From positions 1 to 64,000 of the forward strand of contig CAXXEO010000019.1 in the NCBI GenBank assembly GCA_963664585.2: a stretch of 64,000 nucleotides of DNA, in the 5' to 3' direction. The DNA is from G963664585 sp963664585. Lineage in GTDB: Bacteria > Bacillota > Clostridia > Oscillospirales > Ruminococcaceae. This document shows positions 26,841 to 35,721 of the stretch, piece after piece (position 1 is the first letter of the stretch; the number at the start of each line of letters is the position of its first letter). The position numbers were made by a program, and so were the translations under genes. The notes under the pieces were generated by a model. It made no database searches. It saw only the letters and a program-made list of their open reading frames with translations, and was not told where the DNA came from.

Positions 26841-27404
26841 TTATAACCCGATGCTTTCAGCAATTGCCCTCATGGCCATGATTGTCTCGTGGACAAGGAC
26901 ATCAAATTCCATCCCCATCATGGCAGCACCTTCCAGAATCAGTGTTCTGTTCACTGCGGCGGCAAAGTTCAAGGTTTTGAACTTCTTTTTCACAGAGCTG
27001 ACCTCCATATCCATCACACTTTTAGAGGGCCGCATCAGCGCGCAGGCAGAGATAAAGCCGGTGAGCTCATCTATTGTATAGATGACTTTTTCCATTTGTT
27101 TTTCAGGCTTTACATCCGTGCAAAGACCATAACCATGGGTCAAAATAGCATGAATAAACTCTTCGTCATAGCCATTTTCACGAAGAATCAGGGGAGTGAA
27201 CTGGCAGTGCTGTTCAGGGTGTTCCTCATAATCAAGATCATGCAATAACCCGACAATCCCCCAGTAATCGGCATCTTCGCCATACAAGACGGCAAAATGG
27301 CGCATGGCACCCTCTACTGAAAGCGCATGCCTGATGAGTGAGTCGGTCTTTGTATGCTTGTGTAAAAGTTCCAGAGCCTTTGCTCTGTCCAAAATGTTGG
27401 GCAT
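26841..27404 (-). CDS. HD-domain metal-dependent phosphohydrolase-like protein
   Basis: 187 residues from ATG 27404 (AAGGAGGAG upstream). HD-domain signature: His in LIRHALSVEGAMRHF, HDLDYEEHPEQH (~67), then a downstream His/Asp set (ILTHGYGLCTD). Short stand-alone HD proteins like this are widespread in Firmicutes and are usually predicted hydrolases; the substrate is not known. Single gene, divergent from the MATE transporter. Confidence 0.8.
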   Translation of the reverse strand: MPNILDRAKALELLHKHTKTDSLIRHALSVEGAMRHFAVLYGEDADYWGIVGLLHDLDYEEHPEQHCQFTPLILRENGYDEEFIHAILTHGYGLCTDVKPEKQMEKVIYTIDELTGFISACALMRPSKSVMDMEVSSVKKKFKTLNFAAAVNRTLILEGAAMMGMEFDVLVHETIMAMRAIAESIGL

Positions 27405-27561
27405 TATTGCTCCTCCTTGCGTGGCCTTTTCTGACAATATTACCATAGATATCCACTCTTTTCAAGTTCCGTTGTCAAGGACAGCAATTAGTGATATGAT
27501 CATATTTGCTGGGTGTTAAAACGCCCTGTATTATATGTGCTAATAGAGTGGAGATAGAGAA

Positions 27562-28959
27562 TTGGGTAAAGTGGGTAATGTGATCGAGCAGGGCAGCTCT
27601 CCTGTCGGCACTATATTTCTTTTGGCCTGGCCGGTTGTCATCGAGCAAATCATGCTTTCAATGGTGCAGTATGTTGACACCGCCATGGTGGGTACGCTGG
27701 GGGCAACAGCCACGGCTGCTGTAGCGATCAATCAATCAACGATTAATCTGATTAATGGGGTGTTTTTAGCCTTTGGTGTTGGGTTTACTACCCTGACAGC
27801 GAGAGCAATCGGTGCAAATGATCATGACCGTGCTCGCAAGGTGGTCAGTCAGGCGGTCCTTGTTATGTCCTTGATGGGTGTAATTTCAACCGCGCTGATT
27901 TCTGCGCTAAGTCCGTATATTCCTGCCTGGATGGGTGGTGATATCGAGATTTTGCCTGGCGCCAAAGCGTATTTGTTTATTATTGCGACCAGCATGTTCT
28001 TCAAGGCTTCTTCTGTGATCCTGAGCGCGATTACACGAGGGGCGGGGGATACCCATACCCCTATGATTGTCAATACGATGGTAAATGCCATAAACGTTAT
28101 GGGAAACTTTTTTCTTATCTATAAAACAAGAGCCGCTTCGATATTTGGCTTTCATATGATTATTCCAGGTGCAGGCATGGGGGTGGCCGGCGCGGCAATT
28201 GCGACTTCTTTCTCGATTGCTTGCGGAGGTGTATTCATGCTTTGGGTTGTCTTTTTCCGCGAAAGCGTGATCAGGATAAACTTCAGTGACGGTTTTAAGC
28301 CTGTAAAAGATATACTCTCGCGTACAATGACCATCAGTCTTCCCGCTCTTGGTGAGCGTTTGGCCATGTCGGTTGGTCAAATCATGGTTACTATTATTAT
28401 TACCCATCTCGGTACGGTATCGTTGGCGGCCCATCATCTGGCCATCACTGCCGAATCACTCTGCTATATGCCCGCCTTTGGCCTCGCTTCGGCGGCCACC
28501 ACGCTTGTGGGTCAGTCTCTGGGCGCAAAACGTGAAGACCTGACAGACAGTCTTTCCTTAACCTGCATCAAGATTTCGGTTGCCTTTATGAGCTGTATGG
28601 GGTTCGTTCTGTTTTTGGCCGCCGATGCTTTGATCAGCATATTTACGAATGACCCAGAGGTACACCGTCTTGGGGCAGCCTGTCTTCGAATTATTGCATT
28701 TGCCCAGCCTTTTTTCGGCACTTCTATGACCATCGTCGGTATCCTCAGGGGTGCCGGTGATACAAAAGGCCCCTTTTTGGTTATTCTTTTCTCCATGTGG
28801 ACAGTCAGAGTAGGGCTTGCCTATATTGTGGTGATTGTATTGGGCTTAGGCCTTTCTGCAATGTGGATATGCATGGTTCTCGATTTTGTCACAAGAGCAA
28901 TCCTGTTCACCTTGCGTTATCGTGCTGGAAAATGGAAGCATGTCATGGCACACAACTAA
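27562..28959 (+). CDS. MATE family multidrug/metabolite efflux transporter
   Basis: 465 residues, about 12 membrane segments in two homologous halves. MATE signatures: PVVIEQIMLSMVQYVDTAMVG at the start, RGAGDTHTPM and the duplicated GILRGAGDTKGPF in the second half, and ALGERLAMSVGQ. Probably a Na+- or H+-coupled exporter of cationic compounds. Start TTG 27562 after GGAGATAGAGAA. It stands alone before the cobalamin operon. Confidence 0.93.
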   Translation: MGKVGNVIEQGSSPVGTIFLLAWPVVIEQIMLSMVQYVDTAMVGTLGATATAAVAINQSTINLINGVFLAFGVGFTTLTARAIGANDHDRARKVVSQAVLVMSLMGVISTALISALSPYIPAWMGGDIEILPGAKAYLFIIATSMFFKASSVILSAITRGAGDTHTPMIVNTMVNAINVMGNFFLIYKTRAASIFGFHMIIPGAGMGVAGAAIATSFSIACGGVFMLWVVFFRESVIRINFSDGFKPVKDILSRTMTISLPALGERLAMSVGQIMVTIIITHLGTVSLAAHHLAITAESLCYMPAFGLASAATTLVGQSLGAKREDLTDSLSLTCIKISVAFMSCMGFVLFLAADALISIFTNDPEVHRLGAACLRIIAFAQPFFGTSMTIVGILRGAGDTKGPFLVILFSMWTVRVGLAYIVVIVLGLGLSAMWICMVLDFVTRAILFTLRYRAGKWKHVMAHN

Positions 28960-29077
28960 TTGACTTTTTCTTTGAATTTAGAAGCCCATCTTTTTAAAAG
29001 GGACACTTTTAAATAATGCTGCCAATATTTTTGATGGTAGAAACAATTTAGCCGTTGAATATAATTGGCGAAAGCTG

Positions 29078-29106
29078 TTGATATAAAGCCGAATTTCTGC
29101 TATTCT
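29078..29106 (+). promoter_or_regulatory. sigma-A-type promoter of the cobalamin operon
   Basis: TTGATA (29078-29083), 17-bp spacer, TATTCT (29101-29106). Transcription would start a few bases before the riboswitch P1 stem at 29116. Confidence 0.7.
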
Positions 29107-29115
29107 ATAAAAAGT

Positions 29116-29287
29116 TAATCAGGTTTTTGCAGGAGATTTACCTGTAAAACAAAAGGGAAGTTGGGTGAAAGTCCCACGCAATCCCGTTGCTGTAAGTGAG
29201 GAGCAAGCTTTTATATGCCACTGATACACCGATATCGGGAAGGCAAAGGCCTGCTATGATACACAAGCCAGAAAACCTGCCTGATTA
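29116..29287 (+). promoter_or_regulatory. cobalamin (B12) riboswitch
   Basis: Closing stem TAATCAGG (29116-29123) with CCTGATTA (29280-29287). Inside are the conserved GGGTGAAAGTCCCACGC, CCCGTTGCTGTAAG, TGCCACTG, GGGAAGGC and the B12 box AGCCAGAAAACCTGCC. This is the adenosylcobalamin-type aptamer. A terminator hairpin follows at 29390, so ligand binding should stop transcription of the downstream cobalamin genes. Confidence 0.95.
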
Positions 29288-29389
29288 CAGTGCTTTGAAC
29301 AATTCTGCGCGGACGGAAGTTGTTTGGCTGTGGCTGAAGGTGAGCTCCTAATACGAAAACATCTCATTATTGCCAACCAAAGAAATTTT

Positions 29390-29422
29390 GCCACAACGCA
29401 GATGAATGCGTTGTGGCTTTTT
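29390..29422 (+). terminator. riboswitch expression-platform terminator
   Basis: GCCACAACGCA, loop GATGAA, TGCGTTGTGGC, then TTTTTG. About 100 bp after the aptamer and 110 bp before cbiET. Confidence 0.85.
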
Positions 29423-29533
29423 GTTACAAAATAAAAAACTCTTTCCATATGCTTCAGAGAATGTTTGGGCATAAATACACGCGAATGTCAGTTGATCATA
29501 AGAAAGCCAAGAACGCTTGAAGGGTGGTACATA

Positions 29534-30739
29534 ATGATAACTGTTATGGTAATAGGGGTTGGCCCCAGTGACGAAGAGTTGCTGACGGGATACGCTCGGA
29601 AAAAAATCGTCGACAGCGATCTAGTGCTCACAACCAAAAAACTTAGGGGAAGTCTGGGCGGTCTCAATTCGAACACGATCGAATGCCCACTTTCCCAAGT
29701 GGCCCAAAGGATACTGGAGGCAGGTGAAAAAAATATAGTGAGTGTTCTGGTATCGGGCGACATAGGCTTTTACAGTGTGTCCAAAACCCTCAGAGAGCAG
29801 CTTAGCGGCCGGGTTGTGATGAAGTTTGTCAACGGGATCAGCAGTCTGCAGTATCTGGCCGCCAAGCTGCAAACCTCCTATGATAATATTAAGGTTATCA
29901 ATGCCCATGACCGTGAAAATCTCGTGGTGCCCGCTGTCTGCTACAACCAAAGGGTTTTTGTTTTAACGGGCGAGCAGTGCAAAGCGAGGGACATTATCAC
30001 ACAGCTTAATGATGCGGGTCTCGCCGGGTTGACTGTAACGGTGGGCGAAGACCTTTCTGGTGCAGAGGAGCGCATTATCACCAGCACGGCAGGAAAAATG
30101 ATGTATTGTACCTTTGATGACCTTGCAGTAATGCTAATTGAAAACAGATTCTTTGTCGACCCTTTTAACCGGATACCTGATTCACAGTTTAGCCAAGGCA
30201 AGACCCCGATGACCGAGGAAACGGTTCGCTGGGTGAGTCTTGCCAACCTTGGCACTCATCCAAAGGATACAGTCTATGACATTGGCGCGGGTGCCGGCGA
30301 AGTATCCATTGAAATGGCGCGCATGGCCCATGAGGGGATGGTGTTTGCCATAGAGCAGGATGACGAAGCTACCACGCTGATTGAGGAAAATAAAAGACGG
30401 TTTGGTGCCTATAATGTGAAAACCATACATGCCCTTGCTCCGGAAGGCCTGGAGGACTTACCCCCTGCAAACAGGGCTTTTATCAGGGGAAGCGACGGGA
30501 GACTTAGAGAAATCGTGCATGCGTTGCTTGCAAAAAACCTAAAGATGAAAATTGTGTTTCATGCGGTTTCACAGGAATCCCTCCAAGAGGCGGTGGCATG
30601 CTTTAAAGCGGAAGGGCTGGAAGTGGAGTCTACCTGCCTCAATGTGTCAAAGGCAGAAAACCCGATAAATGATAACATGATGAAAGCACACAATCCTGTA
30701 TACGTTATTTCTGGGGTAAAAAGCAATGAAAATGGATAA
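29534..30739 (+). CDS. cbiET: bifunctional precorrin-6Y C5,15-methyltransferase / decarboxylase (CbiE-CbiT)
   Basis: 401 residues from ATG 29534 (AGGGTGG upstream). The N-terminal half is a tetrapyrrole methylase (MVIGVGPSDEELLTGYA, VLVSGDIGFYS), equal to CbiE. The C-terminal half (~220-401) is a class I SAM methyltransferase with YDIGAGAGEVSIEMA, equal to CbiT. Together they methylate C5 and C15 and remove the C12 acetate carboxyl of the corrin precursor. First structural gene behind the riboswitch. Other anaerobic ring genes (cbiC, D, F, G, H, J, K, L) are not in this window. Confidence 0.92.
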   Translation: MITVMVIGVGPSDEELLTGYARKKIVDSDLVLTTKKLRGSLGGLNSNTIECPLSQVAQRILEAGEKNIVSVLVSGDIGFYSVSKTLREQLSGRVVMKFVNGISSLQYLAAKLQTSYDNIKVINAHDRENLVVPAVCYNQRVFVLTGEQCKARDIITQLNDAGLAGLTVTVGEDLSGAEERIITSTAGKMMYCTFDDLAVMLIENRFFVDPFNRIPDSQFSQGKTPMTEETVRWVSLANLGTHPKDTVYDIGAGAGEVSIEMARMAHEGMVFAIEQDDEATTLIEENKRRFGAYNVKTIHALAPEGLEDLPPANRAFIRGSDGRLREIVHALLAKNLKMKIVFHAVSQESLQEAVACFKAEGLEVESTCLNVSKAENPINDNMMKAHNPVYVISGVKSNENG

Positions 30740-32114
30740 TCTACCGCGCTTCATGATAGTGGGAACAGGCAGCGGTTCAGGCAAAACCACCATCACCTGC
30801 GCCATTCTTCAGGCGCTTGTCAACAGAGGTCTCAAACCAGCCAGCTTTAAATGCGGTCCCGATTATATTGACCCCATGTTCCACTCTGAGGTAATTGGGA
30901 CCAAAAGCGGCAATCTGGACCTTTTTTTGTGCGGTGAAAAGACGGTAAAAACCCTCTTCGTCCGAAATGCCGCCGGCTATGATCTTTCAGTGATCGAAGG
31001 AGTCATGGGCATGTATGACGGACTTTCGGGAAGGACGGATGAATGCTCATCCAACCATCTTGCTATGGTGACCCAAACCCCTGAAATCTTGGTGATGGAT
31101 GCCAAGGGGATGAGCCTTTCTGCCGCTGCAATCATCAAGGGCTTTCTGGACTTTAAAAAGAACAATATTAAGGGTGTAATCCTAAACAATATCACGTCAG
31201 GGACCTACTTGCTGCTCAAAGGGCTGATCGAAGAGATAGCGGGTATCCGGGTTTTTGGGTATCTGCCCCCTGTAAAAGAAGCATTGATTGAAAGCCGACA
31301 TCTGGGTCTTGTCACCGCCGGGGAGATCACCAATTTACAAACGAAGCTTGACCTGTTGGCGAGCGCCGCAGCCGCCTCTATTGATATTGATGGTTTGATT
31401 GGACTGGCAGAGGAATACGCACCGTTCTCCTACGAAGAAATGAAGTTGAAAAGTGGGCCACCCCCAAAGCCAGTACGTGTTGCCGTCGCTATGGACAAGG
31501 CGTTCTGTTTCTACTATCACGATAGTCTGGAGCTTTTGAGGGAACTAGGCGCGATACTCGTTCCCTTTTCTCCGCTCAGCGATGCGATACTGCCTGAGGA
31601 TGTCGGCGGTCTGATTCTGGGCGGCGGTTATCCTGAGGAATATGCAAAAGAACTCAGCAATAATGAAACTATGCTGAGAAGCGTGAAAAGCGCAGTCGAT
31701 CACGGAATTCCCACTCTGGCTGAGTGCGGTGGGTTCATGTATTTACAAGAAAGTATTACAGACCGGGCGGGCATTGAGCATAAAATGGCGGGTGTTCTCC
31801 CCGGAAGGGCGCGTATGACAAAGAAGCTTTCCCGTTTTGGCTATCTGACGCTCACGGCTCAAAGAGATAATCTTTTGTGTCGGGCGGGGGATGAAATCAA
31901 TGCCCACGAGTTTCACTATTCGGATAGCGAATATAATGGCGCGGACTTTAAGGCCCAAAATGGTGCGCGGCACTGGGACTGTATATACGCCGATAAAAAC
32001 CTGTTCGCAGGCTATCCCCACCTGCATTTGTGGGGGAATCCAGCTTTTGCCGAATCATTTGTGGACAGTTGTTCCAATTATCATTTCAATGCAAAGGAGA
32101 GTCGTTCGCTATGA
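30726..32114 (+). CDS. cbiA: cobyrinate a,c-diamide synthase
   Basis: 462 residues. N-terminal ATP-binding domain with P-loop GTGSGSGKTTITCAI and KCGPDYIDPMFH; C-terminal glutamine amidotransferase domain with GGLILGGGYPEEYA and the nucleophile in LAECGGFMYL. Amidates carboxylates a and c of cobyrinate using glutamine. It overlaps the end of cbiET by 14 bp. An alternative ATG two codons in (30732) is possible. Confidence 0.93.
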   Translation: MKMDNLPRFMIVGTGSGSGKTTITCAILQALVNRGLKPASFKCGPDYIDPMFHSEVIGTKSGNLDLFLCGEKTVKTLFVRNAAGYDLSVIEGVMGMYDGLSGRTDECSSNHLAMVTQTPEILVMDAKGMSLSAAAIIKGFLDFKKNNIKGVILNNITSGTYLLLKGLIEEIAGIRVFGYLPPVKEALIESRHLGLVTAGEITNLQTKLDLLASAAAASIDIDGLIGLAEEYAPFSYEEMKLKSGPPPKPVRVAVAMDKAFCFYYHDSLELLRELGAILVPFSPLSDAILPEDVGGLILGGGYPEEYAKELSNNETMLRSVKSAVDHGIPTLAECGGFMYLQESITDRAGIEHKMAGVLPGRARMTKKLSRFGYLTLTAQRDNLLCRAGDEINAHEFHYSDSEYNGADFKAQNGARHWDCIYADKNLFAGYPHLHLWGNPAFAESFVDSCSNYHFNAKESRSL

Positions 32115-33205
32115 CACTTGTAGAAGCTATATCAGCGATACAGCTTCCTTGTAAAAAGTCGATGGAGCTTTCGCAAAAACGGTGGGACAGTATCGCTAAA
32201 CCTCTGAAAAGCCTTGGTAAGCTGGAGACAACTGTGATTAAAATCGCGGGAATGATCCGCTCTCCCCAAGTAGATTTAAAAAATCGGTGCGTGGTCATCA
32301 TGTGCGCAGATAATGGCGTAGTTGCGCAGGGAGTAACCCAGACCGACTCAAGTGTTACGGCGATCGTTACCGAGAATTTTACCAAAGGGGATACCAGCGT
32401 CTGTGTCATGGCAGCATGCGCCGGGGCTGACGTGATCCCGGTGGATATCGGTGTAGCCCGTGATATCAAGGCTGAAGGCCTTATTAACCTAAAAATTATG
32501 TATGGCACTCATGACATGACATTCGGCTCCGCCATGAGCAGAAAAGAGGCCATAGCTGCCATAGAAGCCGGCATTAATCTGGCCATACGTCTGAAGGAAT
32601 CAGGCTATCACCTGATCGCCACCGGAGAAATGGGCATTGGCAACACCACAACCAGCTCGGCCATTGCCTCTGTGCTTTTGCATCAAGAGGTGGAGGAGGT
32701 TACAGGGAGAGGAGCCGGACTGGACAACGAGGGTTTGAAAAGAAAACTCGCGGCTATCAGAAAGGCTATAGCCTTAAATGCACCCGACCCGGACGACGCC
32801 ATCGATGTTCTGGCAAAGGTCGGTGGGCTTGACATCGCGGGGATTGCCGGACTTTTTATTGGCGGCGCGGTGGCGGGGCTTCCCGTTGTCATCGATGGTT
32901 TTATCTCTGCGGTAAGCGCACTTGTGGCAAGCCGTATCGCCCCTGCCTGTATGGCCTATATGCTTCCTTCTCACGTATCGGCCGAGCCTGCCGGACGTAT
33001 GATGCTTGATGCCCTTGGGCTTGAGCCATTGATCATCTGCGACATGTGTTTGGGCGAGGGGACGGGTGCTGTGGCGGTCCTTGGGATATTGGACATGGCG
33101 GTGGAGGTCTATACAAGAATGGCCACCTTCGCGGACATTAACGTAGAGCAGTATGTTGATTTTGAAGAGCAGGCATTCGAAAAGAGGCCGGTATGCTTGT
33201 GCTGA
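32111..33205 (+). CDS. cobT: nicotinate-nucleotide--dimethylbenzimidazole phosphoribosyltransferase
   Basis: 364 residues from ATG 32111, overlapping the cbiA stop as ATGA; AAAGGAGAG upstream. Conserved blocks KPLKSLGKLE, MCADNGVVAQGVTQ, TGEMGIGNTTTSSA, GRGAGLDNEG and the C-terminal PSHVSAEPA. Activates the lower-ligand base to its riboside phosphate for nucleotide-loop assembly. The longer upstream frame overlaps cbiA and was rejected as a start. Confidence 0.94.
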   Translation: MTLVEAISAIQLPCKKSMELSQKRWDSIAKPLKSLGKLETTVIKIAGMIRSPQVDLKNRCVVIMCADNGVVAQGVTQTDSSVTAIVTENFTKGDTSVCVMAACAGADVIPVDIGVARDIKAEGLINLKIMYGTHDMTFGSAMSRKEAIAAIEAGINLAIRLKESGYHLIATGEMGIGNTTTSSAIASVLLHQEVEEVTGRGAGLDNEGLKRKLAAIRKAIALNAPDPDDAIDVLAKVGGLDIAGIAGLFIGGAVAGLPVVIDGFISAVSALVASRIAPACMAYMLPSHVSAEPAGRMMLDALGLEPLIICDMCLGEGTGAVAVLGILDMAVEVYTRMATFADINVEQYVDFEEQAFEKRPVCLC

Positions 33206-33732
33206 TTACTGGTGGCGCCGCCAGCGGAAAGTCTGCCTTTGCTGAAGATATGGCCATTTCACTGGGAGAAAACCGCCTTTATGTCGCGACCATGCGCCCG
33301 GTTGACCAGGGGTGTATGCAGCGCATTGAAAAACACCGACTGATGCGGGCAGAAAAGGGATTTGAAACCGTTGAGGCTTACACAAACCTGTCGGGGGCAG
33401 ACCTTAAGAGCCGTTATGATGTTATCCTTTTGGAATGCCTTTCGAACCTCCTTGCTAACGAGATGTACGGTGTGGACAGTTCGAATGGAGACTTTTTTGA
33501 AAGGATTATTGATGGAATTTTTTCCCTCCAGAAAAGGGCGGAACATATGATTGTGGTGTCCAATGAGATTTTTTCGGATGGGAACAGCTATTCACCGGAA
33601 ACGCTGGAATATATTCAAAATCTGGGCAGAATGAACCGCCACATTGCTGCTTTGTCTGAAATGGCTGTCGAGATTGTGTGTGGTATCCCCATCTTTTATA
33701 AGGGAGAGGATTTATTTGAAAAGGTTCATTAA
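33193..33732 (+). CDS. cobU: adenosylcobinamide kinase / adenosylcobinamide-phosphate guanylyltransferase
   Basis: 179 residues with the kinase P-loop LITGGAASGKSAFAEDMA, followed by YVATMRP, an EKHRLMRA block carrying the guanylylated His, and VVSNEIFSDG. Phosphorylates and GMP-activates adenosylcobinamide. Overlaps the end of cobT by 13 bp and the start of cobS by 17 bp. Confidence 0.92.
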   Translation: MLVLITGGAASGKSAFAEDMAISLGENRLYVATMRPVDQGCMQRIEKHRLMRAEKGFETVEAYTNLSGADLKSRYDVILLECLSNLLANEMYGVDSSNGDFFERIIDGIFSLQKRAEHMIVVSNEIFSDGNSYSPETLEYIQNLGRMNRHIAALSEMAVEIVCGIPIFYKGEDLFEKVH

Positions 33733-34486
33733 CGGTTTTATAACTGCCTTCTCGATGTATTCCATTCTCCCTATGCCTAAAGCAGAGTGGACACCCGACA
33801 GTATGAAATACGCCTTCTGCTTTTTCCCCATGATTGGTGCGGTGATCGGCGGCGCAGTATATGGCTGGACACAGCTCTGCCTACGGTTTGATTTGGGGGC
33901 TCTTTTTTATGCGGGAGGGATGGTTCTCATTCCACTGGCTATTTCAGGTGCCATCCATATGGATGGATTTATCGATACCAGCGATGCCCTTTATTCGCGG
34001 CGTGACAGAGAGAAAAAGCTGGAGATTCTCAAAGACCCTCATGTCGGTGCCTTTGGCGTGATCTTGTGTGGCGGGTACATGATTGCCCAGCTGGCCGTGA
34101 GCAGCCTTTACTATCAAAGCGCCAGCCTGATGCCGCTTGTCTCGATCGGCTATCTTCTGTCAAGGACACTAAGCGGCCTGTCCGTCGTCACCTTTGACTG
34201 CGCGAAAAGTTCAGGGCTTGTCCACACCTTTGCCAGCGCGGCTGATAAAAAAACGGTCAAATGGGTTATGCATCTGTACATGGCGGCAGCTTCTGGCCTG
34301 ATGCTTTTTCTCCAGCCTGTTGCAGGGGTGATTTTGCTGAGTGCAGGTTTTTTGTGGTTCTTCGCTTACAAGCGAATGTGTTACCGACAATTTGGCGGGC
34401 TGACCGGAGATTTGGCCGGCTTTTTCCTCCAAATTTTTGAGTTGATTGTACTGATGATGGCGGCTGTCGCCGGAAGATGGGTGTAA
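33716..34486 (+). CDS. cobS: adenosylcobinamide-GDP ribazoletransferase (cobalamin-5'-phosphate synthase)
   Basis: 256 residues from TTG 33716 (AGGGAGAGG upstream), an integral membrane enzyme with six or more hydrophobic segments. Signature SGAIHMDGFIDTSDAL and DPHVGAFGVI carry the Asp residues that bind Mg2+. Joins adenosylcobinamide-GDP to alpha-ribazole (phosphate). The 5' extension of the frame lies within cobU and was excluded. Confidence 0.92.
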   Translation: MKRFINGFITAFSMYSILPMPKAEWTPDSMKYAFCFFPMIGAVIGGAVYGWTQLCLRFDLGALFYAGGMVLIPLAISGAIHMDGFIDTSDALYSRRDREKKLEILKDPHVGAFGVILCGGYMIAQLAVSSLYYQSASLMPLVSIGYLLSRTLSGLSVVTFDCAKSSGLVHTFASAADKKTVKWVMHLYMAAASGLMLFLQPVAGVILLSAGFLWFFAYKRMCYRQFGGLTGDLAGFFLQIFELIVLMMAAVAGRWV

Positions 34487-34574
34487 AGCGTAATATAAGC
34501 CCGTGGTTTTTTTGTATTTCAAAATAGTTCCCAGTACTTATAGAAAACACAGGTAAGCGGGGAGGTTTCAGATC

Positions 34575-34946
34575 ATGCGATTGATTATTGGTGGAAGCTG
34601 TAATGGTAAATATGACTATTTAATACAAATGGGATATGCTCAAGAAGATATCGCTGATAGTAGAGTCTGTAATGTGGAAGATATCTTTGCAAAACCTGTG
34701 ATTTACAAGCTTCACGAACTAGTGAAAAGGCTAATGGCTGATAAAACAGAGCCAGTTGAGTATATCCTGTCAAGACTGCGGGATGATTTAGTTATCGTCT
34801 GTGACGAGGTGGGAAGCGGTGTGGTGCCAATCGATCTCCTTCAGAACGAGTACCGCGAAAATGTAGGAATGGTGTGCCAGAAAATCGCCGCACAGGCCCA
34901 AGTTGTGGAAAGGGTATACTGTGGCATACCGGTGAGGATAAAATAG
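34575..34946 (+). CDS. short CobU-like protein with degenerate P-loop
   Basis: 123 residues. The N terminus MRLIIGGSCNGKYDYL looks like a CobU P-loop in which the usual GKS is GKY. The C-terminal part VCDEVGSGVVPIDLLQNEYRE and the ending VYCGIPVRIK match the CobU C-terminal region, while the middle (including the guanylylated His region) is missing. GGGGAGG upstream. It lies between cobS and cobC in the cobalamin operon beside a full-length cobU, so a regulatory or altered catalytic role in nucleotide-loop assembly is an inference. Confidence 0.65.
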   Translation: MRLIIGGSCNGKYDYLIQMGYAQEDIADSRVCNVEDIFAKPVIYKLHELVKRLMADKTEPVEYILSRLRDDLVIVCDEVGSGVVPIDLLQNEYRENVGMVCQKIAAQAQVVERVYCGIPVRIK

Positions 34947-35533
34947 TGTTTATTGATGTTACACTGATTCGACACGGAAGCACAGAAGGAAATCACTTAG
35001 GCAAGTATATTGGGCGTACAGATGAACCCCTGTCAGACGCGGGCGTCAAGCAGATTCTTACCGCCCGGGAAAGTGCCAGAATGCCCTTTGCGGAAAGAGT
35101 GTATGCCAGCAATATGTTGCGGTGTGTACAGACCGCGCGGCTACTCTTTCCGGGGAAGGAGCCGACCCTCATACCGGACTTACGAGAGTGCGACTTTGGT
35201 GCATTTGAGGGAAAAACCTTTGAAGAACTAAAGAACACTTCTGAGTATCAGGCGTGGCTCGACTCCGGTGGAACAGCCGCCTTTCCCGGCGGCGAAGACC
35301 CGATGGACTTCAGAAAAAGGTGTCAACAGACCTTTTTGCAGCTTTGTAAGCAGATCACTTCGCCCAGTGCCATTGCCATCGTCTGTCACGGTGGCACGAT
35401 CATGTCCATCTTGGAGGGCTTTTCTTGCCCACAGGAGGACTTCTACCGATGGCAGGTGAAAAATGGGGAAGGCTTTCGTTTTAGGTTTGATACACAATCC
35501 GGGCTGGCCGAGAATATTGCGAAAATCATATGA
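34946..35533 (+). CDS. cobC: alpha-ribazole phosphatase (histidine phosphatase family)
   Basis: 195 residues from GTG 34946, whose first base is the last base of the preceding TAG. Histidine phosphatase signature LIRHGSTEGNHLGKYIGRTD with catalytic His, second His in VCHGGTIMS, and ECDFGAFEGKTFEEL. Position in the operon supports removal of the 5'-phosphate in the last loop steps and not a glycolytic mutase. Confidence 0.88.
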   Translation: MFIDVTLIRHGSTEGNHLGKYIGRTDEPLSDAGVKQILTARESARMPFAERVYASNMLRCVQTARLLFPGKEPTLIPDLRECDFGAFEGKTFEELKNTSEYQAWLDSGGTAAFPGGEDPMDFRKRCQQTFLQLCKQITSPSAIAIVCHGGTIMSILEGFSCPQEDFYRWQVKNGEGFRFRFDTQSGLAENIAKII

Positions 35534-35556
35534 ATCCTAATTAAAAGATAATCCTG

Positions 35557-35593
35557 CTTCTGCTTTCCCCGCCAAAGGCGGAGAAAACAGAAG
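35557..35593. repeat. GC-core hairpin in operon spacer
   Basis: CTTCTGCTTTCCCCGCC and GGCGGAGAAAACAGAAG around AAA, between cobC and cbiB. No T run, so attenuation, mRNA processing or a mobile palindrome are all possible. Confidence 0.6.
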
Positions 35594-35721
35594 TGAATAT
35601 ATAAGAGCAAAGTCCTGAGAAAATGATTGAGTATCTTAGATAGTGAAAGGCGTGTTTTAATTCGATATTGATTTTTAAGAATCTGGAAAAAGCGGGCAAT
35701 TCATGAAGGAGACATCATACA

